Below are positions 16,565 through 24,300 of a stretch of 38,955 nucleotides of DNA, one piece after another. Numbering within the stretch: the stretch's first letter is position 1; each line of letters opens with the position of its first letter. The DNA lies in the NCBI GenBank assembly GCA_946482165.1, contig CAMLQS010000006.1, forward strand, positions 1 to 38,955, in the 5' to 3' direction. The position numbers were made by a program, and so were the translations under genes. Below the pieces are notes generated by a model that was not told where the DNA came from, ran no database searches, and worked only from the letters and a program-made list of their open reading frames with translations. Source of the DNA: an uncultured Verrucomicrobiota bacterium (GTDB taxonomy: Bacteria; Verrucomicrobiota; Verrucomicrobiae; Opitutales; Opitutaceae).

Positions 16565-17293
16565 TCAGCCGCGCAGCCGGACTTGGATGAAGGCGCCGCC
16601 GTTGGGGCTGTGCGTGCGCTTGATCTCGAAAAGGTCGATGGCGGCGAACAGGTCGCCGAGCTTCGGAAAGCCGTAATTGCGCGAGTCGAAGGAGCCTTGG
16701 TTCGAGATGTGGGAACCGACGCCGCCGAGGGCGGCCCAGCCATCTGCGTCGGCCTGGGCTTCGACCGCGTTGCGCAGCATCGTGAGAAGCTTGTGGTCGT
16801 GCTTCAGCTGGTTGGCGGAGGGCTTGGGTCGCGAGGCCTGCGCAGGCGAACGCGCCTCGTCGAGGTAAAGGAAACGCGTGCAGCTGGCGACGAAGGGCGC
16901 GGCGGCGTTTTTGCCGCCGAAGCCTATAACCTGTTTCCCGTCGGCGCGCAGGCGGAGGACGAGAGGAGTGAAGTCGCAGTCCGAGGAGACGAGGCAGAAG
17001 GTGCCGACATTTTTCGTGTAGAGGATGTCCATCGCCTCGATCAGCAGCGCCATGTCGGAGGCGTTCTTGCCCTTCACCAGATCGAAGTGCTGAACCGGTT
17101 GAATCGCGTAGTCGTGCAGCACTTTTTGCCAGCCGGCCAATTCCGACTTTTGCCAATTTCCGTAGGCGCGGCGGATATTGACGACACCGTAGCTGGCGAG
17201 CTCGGCGATGATGAAGTCGATGCGCGCGGCGGGGGCGTTGTCCGCGTCGATGAGCAGGGCGATGCTGTCCGTGGGCGAGGCGGGCGTGGGCAT
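16565..17293 (-). CDS. NYN-domain nuclease-like protein with C-terminal LOTUS (OST-HTH) domain
   Basis: This 242-residue protein begins with a NYN/PIN-like domain (about 9-145). The acidic residues expected for metal binding are present: Asp16 and Asp18 (IALLIDADNAP), Asp80 (KNASDMALLIEAMD), and Asp105 and Asp107 (LVSSDCDFTPL). The C-terminal 70 residues (KLLTMLRNAVEAQADADGW ... SFDSRNYGFPKLGDLF) match a LOTUS/OST-HTH domain, a putative RNA-binding winged helix. The architecture is that of LabA/MARF1-like proteins, presumed ribonucleases. The frame extends much further upstream, but that part overlaps pdeM, and ATG 17293 (MPTPASPTDS) lies 8 bases after the pdeM stop. That spacing suggests co-expression with the repair genes. 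Activity is untested. Confidence 0.88.
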   Translation of the reverse strand: MPTPASPTDSIALLIDADNAPAARIDFIIAELASYGVVNIRRAYGNWQKSELAGWQKVLHDYAIQPVQHFDLVKGKNASDMALLIEAMDILYTKNVGTFCLVSSDCDFTPLVLRLRADGKQVIGFGGKNAAAPFVASCTRFLYLDEARSPAQASRPKPSANQLKHDHKLLTMLRNAVEAQADADGWAALGGVGSHISNQGSFDSRNYGFPKLGDLFAAIDLFEIKRTHSPNGGAFIQVRLRG

Positions 17294-17301
17294 GCCGGAG
17301 C

Positions 17302-17961
17302 CTAGGCCGGGCGGCGGATCGGGAGCAAGCGCCGCGGGGAGGCGGCCCAAAGCGTTTCGCCCGGGGCGAGATGTTCGTTCCAGGCGACCCCGGCGGCCCA
17401 GGGGCTGAACGCGGGCAGGATGAGGCGAGCCGGCGACTGGACGAGCGCAGGCAGCTTGAGGCTGGCTCCGGCGCCGTCGCGGAAAACGTAGGCGGGGTGA
17501 TGGTGGCCGATGATCTCGATGGGGGCGGGGGACGACGCGGGATGACGAATGTCGGCGGAGAACGGACGGTCGCCGTGATGGAGGATGAAGCGGCCGCGGA
17601 CGACCGGCGCGGCGGTGGCGAAAGACCAGCTCGCGTCGTGGTTGCCCGCGAGGACGAGCACGGGCGAGGGCGAGGCGGCGACGAAAGCCTCGGCGCGTGC
17701 GCGTGATCGTGGCGCGGATCGGGCGGTGTGGAGGGAGTCGCCGAGCCAGACGAGCTCGGCAGGGGCGTAATCGGAGAGAAGGGCGCGGAGCGTGGTCTCG
17801 ATCGCGTCGTCGCCCCAGGCGGGAAGGAGGTTGCCGGCGGCGCGGTGGCTCTCGGCGTAACCCCAATGGAGATCGGCGACGACGAGCGAGCGCGTCGCCT
17901 CGATGAAGAGCGCGAGGCGGGCGTCGAAGAGCAGGCCCGGGGCTATGGGTTGGTTAACCAC
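17302..17961 (-). CDS. pdeM: Ligase-associated metallophosphoesterase PdeM
   Basis: This 219-residue calcineurin-like phosphoesterase is of the type found next to ATP-dependent ligase, Lhr-like helicase and MBL exonuclease. All metal-binding motifs are present: Asp30/His32 (VVADLHWGYAE), Asp75 (WLGDSLH), Asn107-His108-Asp109 (LAGNHDASW), the His128-129 pair (ILHHGDRP) and His153-155 (IIGHHHPAYVF). It is cytosolic and presumed to act as a DNA-damage-related phosphodiesterase or nuclease. It follows the helicase gene across an 82-base gap that contains an inverted repeat, and it precedes the NYN gene by 8 bases. Start ATG 17961 gives the usual length. The family call is strong; the exact substrate is not known. 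Confidence 0.92.
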   Translation of the reverse strand: MVNQPIAPGLLFDARLALFIEATRSLVVADLHWGYAESHRAAGNLLPAWGDDAIETTLRALLSDYAPAELVWLGDSLHTARSAPRSRARAEAFVAASPSPVLVLAGNHDASWSFATAAPVVRGRFILHHGDRPFSADIRHPASSPAPIEIIGHHHPAYVFRDGAGASLKLPALVQSPARLILPAFSPWAAGVAWNEHLAPGETLWAASPRRLLPIRRPA

Positions 17962-17991
17962 TGAAGAGGCTGAGAAGCACTGAAGATGAAT

Positions 17992-18070
17992 CGCTAAAGC
18001 TCGCTAAAGACCGCTAACCGGAAGCGGAGGTCGGTGGATCGGTTTAGCGAGGGTTAGCGCTGTTTAGCGG
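17992..18070. repeat. Inverted repeat 'CGCTAAA' overlapping the helicase stop codon
   Basis: The left arm holds three CGCTAA copies (17992-18019). The right arm (18041-18070) holds TTTAGCG/TTAGCG copies, so the two are approximate reverse complements. The right arm encodes the last residues of the helicase (LNSANPR) and its TAA stop at 18044-18046. The element fills the gap before pdeM and would form a hairpin in the operon mRNA between the two genes. Confidence 0.75.
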
Positions 18071-20830
18071 TTTCCAATCCGGCGGGTTGGCGAGGTTGCC
18101 ATACATTTCGTGGTAGAGGCGTTCGATGGTGGTCTCGGGGTCTTCGAGCATCATGGTTTCACGGATACGCGAGACATACATGCCGAAGGCGAAAGGGCTG
18201 ACGCGCCCGACATCCCTGAAATCGACAGGCAACTCGGCGGCGGAGTCGAGGAAGGCGAGCGCGGCGGGCAGATCGAGGAAGCGGGTGGTGGCCTCGGCGT
18301 AGGCCTCGGCAAGCAGGACGTGGTCGGGCTCATGTCTCCGAAGCACGTCGAAGAGAATCTCGGAGCTCCACTGGAGGGATTTGGACCCGCGCTCGGCGCC
18401 GTGGACGCGGCGCGGGACCATCAGGCCGGACTGGGCGACACCGCGGAACTGCCATTTGACGAGCTCGCTGTCGGCGAGGGCGGCGCGGAGATCGTCCTCG
18501 GCGTCCGCGCGGGTAAGGAGCGCGCGGATGGCGTCGACGGACGCGATGCGTTGAACGGGACGGAGCGTGAGCAGGAAGCCGTAGTCGTCGATGGTGACGA
18601 GGGCATTGCCGCCGAGCGTGCGTTGGATGCGCCGCGCGACGATGCGGGAAAGCGCGTCGTTGGCGGAGCGACCGATGAGGCAATGAAAGAAGTGGTGATG
18701 CAGGCCGGAAGCGGGTTCGGCGTGGCGCTCGACGAGAAGGAAGCCGTCGATCGGGATTCGGGAGATTTTAGCCTGGAGCCGGAAATGGCGAACGAGCGCG
18801 GCCGCGTTGTCGGGAGTGAAATCGTAGTGGGATACGAGATACGCTTCGGCGGAGGGGGACGTGTCGGAAGTCTGAACCACGGAGGACACGGAGGGCAAGG
18901 AGAGGGCGGACGGAGGAGATGCGGAGGCTTGGAAGTTTGCCTCGGCTTGATCCTCTCCGTGTCCTCCGTGCTCTCCGTGGTTCAATAGCTTCGAGACGGC
19001 GGTGCGGAGCCGGACGACTTCGGTGGCGAGGCCGCTGGCGAGGGGCATCTTGGCGGCGTTCCAGCGAGGAACGGTGGGGAGGGACGAATCGGCGGCGGCG
19101 ACCTTGGCGGTGAGCAGAGTGGTTGAGACCAGGCGCACGCAGCGGGCGTTGAGGACGAAAATGTCTCCGGGGCGGAGGCGTTTGATGAAGGTCTCCTCGA
19201 CTTGCCCGAGGTTGCGGCGGCCAAGACGCACGGTGACATGGACGCCGGAGGAAATGGTTCCCACGTTTTGATAGAACTCTCGGGCGACCTTGGGCGCGGG
19301 GAGGGAGAGGTGTCCGTCGGAGTTGATGAAGATCTTTCCGAAGAGGCGGGCGTAGGCTTTCTCGAGCGAGCGGCCGCCGCCTTGGAGGTAGTGGAGGACA
19401 CGGTCGAAGAGTTCACGCGAAAGTCCGGCGAAGGGGTGGGCGCGACGGACGAGCGCGTAAGCCTCGTCGGGCGCGGTGTCGGCGAAGACGGCGATGCCGA
19501 CAAGGTGTTGGGCGAGGACGTCCGCGGGGTTCTGCGGGAGGCGAAGCGGTTCGAGCTGGCGGGCCCGCATCAGGCGGACGGTGGCGGCGCATTCGGCGAG
19601 GTCGTTGATGTTGGTGGCGACCAGGAGGCCGCGGGCGGTCTGGCCGGGGGCGTGGCCGGAGCGGCCGAGACGCTGGAGGGCGCGGGCGACGCCCTTCGGG
19701 GCCGAGACCATGACGACGAGATCGATGGAGCCGATGTCGATGCCGAGCTCGAGGGAGGTGGAGCAGACGACGGCGCGGAGTTCTCCGCGTTTGAGCCGAT
19801 CCTCGACCTCGAGGCGGACCGCGCGGTCGAGCGAGGCGTGGTGGACCTCGATCCGATCCGCGAAGCCGGGAAGAAGTTGCTTGAGGCGGAGACCGATGGT
19901 TTCGGCGCCGGCGCGGGTGTTGGTGAAGACGAGCGTCGTGCGGTAGCGCGTGAGGTCGGCGGCGAGTTCGCGGAGCACCCGGGTGCCGGTGTAGCCGGCG
20001 GCGGGGTATGGATTTTTCGCGAGAGGAGAGAAGACGGAGACGTCGGAAGGATTGGCGGAGTCGACCTCGACGATCTCGCAAGGACGCTCGGGGCCGGCGA
20101 GGAAGCGGGCGAGTTCGGGCAACGGGGAGACGGTGGCGGAAAGGCCGATGCGGATCAGCGCGGAAGAACGACAGCGGACAGAGCGACAGAGCGCGGATGT
20201 ATTCTCCGACTGGCTGTGCTTCTGTTGCTCTGTCGGTCTGTCCCTCTGGTCGCGAAGCGCCTCCAAGCGCTCGGCGGCGACGGCGAGAAGGCTGCCGCGT
20301 TTGTTTTCGGCGAGGGCGTGGAGTTCGTCGACCAAGAGGAAGCGAGCGGTCGCGAGCGCGGGAGCCCAGCTCGGCTGGGAGAGCAGGAGGGTGAGGCTTT
20401 CGGGCGTGGTGACGAGGATGTGCGGCGGCTTTTTCTTCTGAGCGGCGCGGTCCTTTGCGGGCGTGTCGCCGGTGCGCGCGGCGACGCGGACAAAGTCCCA
20501 GCCGAGCTCGGTGAGCGGAGCGTGGAGATTTTTTTGGAGATCGTAGGCAAGGGCGCGAAGCGGAGAAACGTAGATGGCGACGACGCCGCGGGAAGGGAGC
20601 GCGTCGGCGTCGCGGAGGCGGGCGAGGAGATCGAAGACGCCGAGGAAGGCGGCGAGGGTTTTGCCGGTGCCGGTGGGCGAGGAGAGAAGGACGGAACGGC
20701 CGGCGAGGATATGAGGGATGGTGGCGGCCTGGGCGGCGGTCGGCGCGGGAAAGCGGCGGGAGAACCAGGACTCGAGCGCAGGGTGCAGCCCCACGAGAGC
20801 GGAGTCGGTCGGTTTATTCCGGCGAGGCAT
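18044..20830 (-). CDS. Ligase-associated DEXH-box (Lhr-like) helicase
   Basis: This 928-residue superfamily 2 helicase is of the ligase-associated Lhr-like group. Walker A is at residues 51-58 (SPTGTGKT), followed by TPES, motif II VDELHAL, motif III LSATVSP and motif VI (ALQRLGRSGHAPGQ). The C-terminal part has the family's extra domains, including QGGGRSLEKAYARLFGKI and FAFGMYVSRIRE. Homologues are usually near 815 residues. The excess here is largely two repeat-derived inserts (about residues 193-221 and 616-653) plus a repeat-encoded tail. The first insert lies between motifs II and III inside RecA domain 1. The frame starts at 20881, but ATG 20830 (MPRRNKPTDS) is preferred: it overlaps the ligase gene by 17 bases and fits the family N-terminus. 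It probably unwinds DNA during ligase-linked repair. Confidence 0.92.
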   Translation of the reverse strand: MPRRNKPTDSALVGLHPALESWFSRRFPAPTAAQAATIPHILAGRSVLLSSPTGTGKTLAAFLGVFDLLARLRDADALPSRGVVAIYVSPLRALAYDLQKNLHAPLTELGWDFVRVAARTGDTPAKDRAAQKKKPPHILVTTPESLTLLLSQPSWAPALATARFLLVDELHALAENKRGSLLAVAAERLEALRDQRDRPTEQQKHSQSENTSALCRSVRCRSSALIRIGLSATVSPLPELARFLAGPERPCEIVEVDSANPSDVSVFSPLAKNPYPAAGYTGTRVLRELAADLTRYRTTLVFTNTRAGAETIGLRLKQLLPGFADRIEVHHASLDRAVRLEVEDRLKRGELRAVVCSTSLELGIDIGSIDLVVMVSAPKGVARALQRLGRSGHAPGQTARGLLVATNINDLAECAATVRLMRARQLEPLRLPQNPADVLAQHLVGIAVFADTAPDEAYALVRRAHPFAGLSRELFDRVLHYLQGGGRSLEKAYARLFGKIFINSDGHLSLPAPKVAREFYQNVGTISSGVHVTVRLGRRNLGQVEETFIKRLRPGDIFVLNARCVRLVSTTLLTAKVAAADSSLPTVPRWNAAKMPLASGLATEVVRLRTAVSKLLNHGEHGGHGEDQAEANFQASASPPSALSLPSVSSVVQTSDTSPSAEAYLVSHYDFTPDNAAALVRHFRLQAKISRIPIDGFLLVERHAEPASGLHHHFFHCLIGRSANDALSRIVARRIQRTLGGNALVTIDDYGFLLTLRPVQRIASVDAIRALLTRADAEDDLRAALADSELVKWQFRGVAQSGLMVPRRVHGAERGSKSLQWSSEILFDVLRRHEPDHVLLAEAYAEATTRFLDLPAALAFLDSAAELPVDFRDVGRVSPFAFGMYVSRIRETMMLEDPETTIERLYHEMYGNLANPPDWKPLNSANPR
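18873..18985. repeat. Intragenic inverted repeat in helicase gene ('AACCACGGAGGACACGG')
   Basis: The left arm (CTGAACCACGGAGGACACGG) and right arm (CCGTGTCCTCCGTGCTCTCC then GTGGTTCAA) are near-perfect reverse complements around a roughly 35-base centre. It belongs to the same family as the intergenic repeats at 7046 and 8005. It is read in frame and gives helicase residues about 616-653: NHGEHGGHGED on one side and a Ser/Val/Pro-rich run on the other. Confidence 0.85.
20168..20252. repeat. Intragenic inverted repeat in helicase gene ('GACAGAGCGACAGAG')
   Basis: The left arm CAGCGGACAGAGCGACAGAG (20171-20190) faces the right arm CTCTGTCGGTCTGTCCCTCT (20229-20248). The reverse-complement match is imperfect. 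It is translated in frame as helicase residues about 193-221 (DQRDRPTEQQKHSQSENTSA...), an insert between motifs II and III. The composition and lack of hydrophobic core residues fit a surface loop. Confidence 0.75.
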
Positions 20831-23636
20831 CGGTGAAGAGATCGGCCTCGGTTGGTGCGAAAGCGTGGCTTGCGGCGGCAAGGCGGCGGCAGGTTTCGAG
20901 CGTGTCGATGTCGGCGGGGGTCTTGTCGGAGCGGATACGGGCGATACGCGGGAAGCGGAGGGCGAAGCCGCTGTCGTGGCGGGCGCTGGGCTGGATGCGG
21001 TCGAAGGCGACTTCGAGGACGGTGTCGGGGATCACGCGCCGGACGCGGCCGAGCTCCTCGAGGGTGTTGGCGATGAAGTGTTCGGTGAGCGTCGCGATCT
21101 CGGCGTCCGTCAGGCCGGAGTAGGCTTTGCCGACCGTGCGGAGGGAGTTCGTGGATTCGTCGCGGACGGCGAAGGTGTAATCGCTCAGGACGCCGCGGCG
21201 CTTGCCGTGGCCCTGCTCCACGGCGACCACGACGACGTCGAGGGTGGCGTAGGCTTTCTTGAGCTTGAGCCAGGCGAGACCGCGGCGACCGGGCGTGTAA
21301 GGCGAGACGGGGTCTTTGGCCATGAGGCCTTCGTTGCCGCGCCGCCGGGCGGCTAGAAAGGCGGCGTCCACCTCGACGGCGGTGGTCGCGGCGACCACCG
21401 GGGCGAGGTGGAGAAGGGAGGGCTGTGTGCTGAATCCTGATAGCTGAAGGCGGAATAGGGACTCGAGGTGTTGAAGACGCTCGCGGAGCGGCGATTTGAG
21501 GTGGGACTCGTTGTTCAGCCAGAGGAGATCGTAGGCGGAGTAGGCGAGGGGGATCTCCTGACCGAGGAAGAGATCGTCGCCTTCGCGGCGGCGGTTGAGG
21601 CGTTTTTGAAGGTCGGCGAATGGGAGGGCGCGGCCGTCGCGCCAGGCGAGGAGTTCACCGTCGAGGATGCAGTCCGCGGGGAGTTCGAGGCGGGCGGCGC
21701 GGACGAGTTCGGGAAACTGGTCGGTGATGCGGTGGAGATCGCGGGAGTAGAGTTCGACGCGGTCGCCCTGCTTGTGGAGCTGGCAGCGGATGCCGTCGTA
21801 TTTTTCCTCGAGCCAGACGGGGGGCGGCAGGCGTTCAAGAATCGCGGCGGCGGTGGGCTCGGGGCTGGCGAGCATGAACTGGAGCGGGTGGAAGACGCGC
21901 AGCGCGATGGCGGAGAGCGTGTCGGAGAAAGCGGCGCGGACGACGGCGGGGAGATCGCCGCAAAGAAGATTGGCCTCGCGGATGGCGTCGACGGGGCGGG
22001 CGGTGGCGGCGGCGATGGCTTCCTCGACGAGGCCCTCGCGCAGTCCGATGCGGAGATCGCCGGTGATGATCTTGATGAGGTATTTGGCGGCAAGGGGCGT
22101 GAGACGGCGAAGCGTGGCGATGAGCAGGTCGAGCTTGGAGGAGGGGCCGGAGGCAGCGGCGAGGTCGGAGAGGAGCGCTTCCAGCTCGGGGAGCGGAAGA
22201 GGAACGTGAGGCGAGGGAATGCGCTTTGGCGCCGCGAGGAGGGCCTCGGCGGTTTCGCCGCTGTCGGCATAACGACGGTAGGCGGCGCGGAAGTCGCCCT
22301 CGTTGTGGCCGGAGACATCGATGACGGCGCGGCGGAGGAGCGACCAGCCGGTGTTGAGGGCGCGCGGGTCCGATTGGGGGAATGGCCGGCCGGTGAGGTA
22401 AAGAGCGGCGCGGGCGGCGTCGTCGGATGTCAGGGCGGCGAAGTGATCGCGGAGGAGGGATGTTTTATCGAGTTTCGAGGCGGTCTCGCGGATGCGCTCG
22501 GAGACGGCGGAGAGGGCGTCGAGGGTCGCGGAGGAAGGAGGGGCTGAATCCGGAATTTGGACACAGAGGTCGCGGAGCTCCGACACAGAGGGCACAGAGG
22601 TCGAAGCAAAAGACGGAAGAGAAGCGGACGAGGGAGGGAGAGTTAGGTCGAGTTGGTTGTCCTGGTTGATGGCCCACGCTTCGACGCCGCGGTCGCGGAG
22701 GTCGCGGGCGAACTCGGTGGCGAAGCCGTGCAGGGTGAGGACTCGCTGGGGCTGGGTGAGCTCGACGAAGCGGAGGAGGTCCGGGTAGTCGGCGTGGTCG
22801 GAGAGCGGGAACGCGGCGTCGCATTGGTAGCGAAAGCGCGCGCCGGGATCGAGCGCCCAGCCGGTGAGGACGGCGGTGCGGCGTCGGGGGATTTTTCGGA
22901 CAAATGCGGAGTTGGCCGTCTGCGGCGGGCAGATGACGACGTGGCCGGCGCAGGTGGAGGCATCGAAGGCGACGTAGGGCGGAAAGGTGATGCCGAGCGC
23001 TTCATAGATGCCGGTGAGCCGGTGCGTCTGCGGGTGCAGCATAACGGGCAGCGAGGCGCCGGCGAGGGAGCGGAGGATTTCCTGGCTCTTGCCGAGGCTG
23101 TAGCCGAAGAGCACGGGCGTTTCGTTTTCCTCCAGGACGGCGCGGCACCAGGCGAGGACGTCGGCGAGGACGCGCTCGGTGGGCGGGAGCGTGTAGTGGG
23201 AGCGGCCATACGTCGTCTCCATGATGACGAGGTCGGCGGGCGGCGGCCGGCAAAGTTCGGCGGAGCGACCGGGGCGGAGCTTGAAGTCGCCGGTGTAGAG
23301 GAGGCGGCCGTGTTCGGGGTGATCGAGCGCGATCATGGCCGAGCCATGGATGTGGCCGGCGGGGTGGAGGGTGACGGTGACTTCCGGGTGGTCGGGGGAG
23401 AGCGGGGCGGGTTGGTGGAAAGGCAATTCGAGCTCCACGCGGTCGCCTGCCCGATCAGGCATGCGGGCGCGCATCAGAGCGGCGGTGCCCGGGGAGAGGA
23501 GGACCTCGCGGTGCGGCGCGAGGTGGTCGAAATGGGCGTGCGAGACGAAGCAGCGGTCCACCGGATGGTGGGCGTCGAGCCACCAGCCGAGTTGAGGCAG
23601 GTAGAGTCCGTTGCGGTATTTAACCTCCCAGGGCAT
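20814..23636 (-). CDS. Fused MBL-fold exonuclease and ATP-dependent DNA ligase
   Basis: This 940-residue protein combines two ligase-associated repair enzymes. Residues 1 to about 338 are a metallo-beta-lactamase/beta-CASP nuclease with His33/His35/Asp37/His38 (VSHAHFDHLAPH), HPAGHIHGSAMI, LLYTGDFK and FPLSDHADYPDLL. A low-complexity linker of about 35 residues follows. Residues 375-940 are an ATP-dependent ligase: an all-alpha DNA-binding part (KLDLLIATLRRLTP ... GDLRIGLREG), the nucleotidyltransferase with AMP-accepting Lys612 (LEEKYDGIRCQLH), ILDGELLAWRDG and GNEGLMAKDP, and an OB fold (AWLKLKKAYATLDVVVVAVE). In many bacteria these are two adjacent genes. It starts the minus-strand repair cluster and overlaps the helicase by 17 bases. 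It probably trims and seals DNA ends. Confidence 0.93.
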   Translation of the reverse strand: MPWEVKYRNGLYLPQLGWWLDAHHPVDRCFVSHAHFDHLAPHREVLLSPGTAALMRARMPDRAGDRVELELPFHQPAPLSPDHPEVTVTLHPAGHIHGSAMIALDHPEHGRLLYTGDFKLRPGRSAELCRPPPADLVIMETTYGRSHYTLPPTERVLADVLAWCRAVLEENETPVLFGYSLGKSQEILRSLAGASLPVMLHPQTHRLTGIYEALGITFPPYVAFDASTCAGHVVICPPQTANSAFVRKIPRRRTAVLTGWALDPGARFRYQCDAAFPLSDHADYPDLLRFVELTQPQRVLTLHGFATEFARDLRDRGVEAWAINQDNQLDLTLPPSSASLPSFASTSVPSVSELRDLCVQIPDSAPPSSATLDALSAVSERIRETASKLDKTSLLRDHFAALTSDDAARAALYLTGRPFPQSDPRALNTGWSLLRRAVIDVSGHNEGDFRAAYRRYADSGETAEALLAAPKRIPSPHVPLPLPELEALLSDLAAASGPSSKLDLLIATLRRLTPLAAKYLIKIITGDLRIGLREGLVEEAIAAATARPVDAIREANLLCGDLPAVVRAAFSDTLSAIALRVFHPLQFMLASPEPTAAAILERLPPPVWLEEKYDGIRCQLHKQGDRVELYSRDLHRITDQFPELVRAARLELPADCILDGELLAWRDGRALPFADLQKRLNRRREGDDLFLGQEIPLAYSAYDLLWLNNESHLKSPLRERLQHLESLFRLQLSGFSTQPSLLHLAPVVAATTAVEVDAAFLAARRRGNEGLMAKDPVSPYTPGRRGLAWLKLKKAYATLDVVVVAVEQGHGKRRGVLSDYTFAVRDESTNSLRTVGKAYSGLTDAEIATLTEHFIANTLEELGRVRRVIPDTVLEVAFDRIQPSARHDSGFALRFPRIARIRSDKTPADIDTLETCRRLAAASHAFAPTEADLFTDASPE
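22556..22612. repeat. Repeat-derived linker segment in ligase fusion ('GACACAGAGG')
   Basis: Two direct copies of GACACAGAGG (about 22559-22568 and 22583-22592) and a third partial CACAGAGGTCG fall in the gene segment that encodes the linker between exonuclease and ligase (about residues 342-360). The wording matches the intergenic inverted repeat at 35028-35144. Only one clear arm is visible here, so it may be a decayed copy. Confidence 0.6.
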
Positions 23637-23719
23637 CGGACCAATTTAGCGGACGCGGGGGCTAATCAACCCAGTTGGCTACAAAAGGCGCAGAAGATGC
23701 AAAATGAAGGAGTATCTGT

Positions 23720-23799
23720 TTTTTAGCCGCAGATTACCCGGATGGGCGCGGATGGCGGAGTATTTAATCCGCGTTAATCCGCGTAATCCGCGGTTAAAT
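23720..23799. repeat. Inverted repeat 'TTAGCCGCAGATTACCCGGAT' type
   Basis: The left arm (23720-23753) has TTAGCCGCAGATTACCCGGA. The right arm (23764-23799) has three AATCCGCG copies ending GCGGTTAAA. The arms are approximate reverse complements. It fills most of the 204-base gap between the end of the doxX-like gene and the start of the exonuclease-ligase gene, both minus strand, so it lies in the region expected to hold the promoter of the repair cluster. Confidence 0.7.
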
Positions 23800-23840
23800 T
23801 TGAGAACTAAACGATCCGTGAACCACGGGCATTGGCCTAT

Positions 23841-24248
23841 CTATTTGCCTTGGAGGGAGAACTTACCGGGGCCGGTGAAGAGGAGGCCAATGCAGACGAC
23901 CATCATGGTCGCGGGATAGTCGGCGGCGTCCCACCCGCCGAAGGGAAAATATTTCCAGATCGAGGCGACGCCCATGGTGATCGTTAGCGCGAGGGCGGCG
24001 GGGCGGTGGGCGAAGCCGAGGATGAGGCAGATCGCGCCGAGGGTCATGGAGAGGATGGCGGCGAGTCCCCACCACTGGTAGCCGTAGTCGACGCCGAGAT
24101 AGCTCACGGCGCGGCCGATTCGCGCCCAGGAATCGGGATCGGCGAGACGATGCAGACCGTGGAGCAGAAGGAACGAGAGGCCCACGCCGACGCGCAGCAC
24201 GAGCAGACCGAAATCCTGGAAGCGGTCGAGGAAGGCCCAGCGGAGCAT
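23841..24248 (-). CDS. DoxX family membrane protein
   Basis: This 135-residue protein has four hydrophobic segments (about 13-33, 57-78, 84-100 and 112-127). The DoxX-type N-terminal phrase is LLVLRVGVGLSFLLLHGLHR, followed by LGAICLILGFAHRPAALAL. DoxX-like proteins are small inner-membrane proteins, some linked to quinone-dependent oxidation or thiol stress, but most are uncharacterised, so no reaction is assigned. It follows the AI-2E transporter gene on the same strand after 52 bases, which suggests one transcript. It starts with ATG at 24248. Confidence 0.88.
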   Translation of the reverse strand: MLRWAFLDRFQDFGLLVLRVGVGLSFLLLHGLHRLADPDSWARIGRAVSYLGVDYGYQWWGLAAILSMTLGAICLILGFAHRPAALALTITMGVASIWKYFPFGGWDAADYPATMMVVCIGLLFTGPGKFSLQGK

Positions 24249-24300
24249 CGGACGGGCGGGCGCGGGTTGCGGTGATCGGGACGGGAGACGCGGAACGGAC

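Noticed and set aside
15005..17305. 766-codon plus-strand frame opposite the YhaM-like and NYN genes
   Set aside because: The two minus-strand genes have clear catalytic motifs. This frame is their Glu/Gly/Ala-rich antisense.
18873..18985. Possible CRISPR-like or attachment-site repeat
   Set aside because: There is only one pair of arms in inverted orientation, with no regular spacers and no integrase or cas gene nearby.
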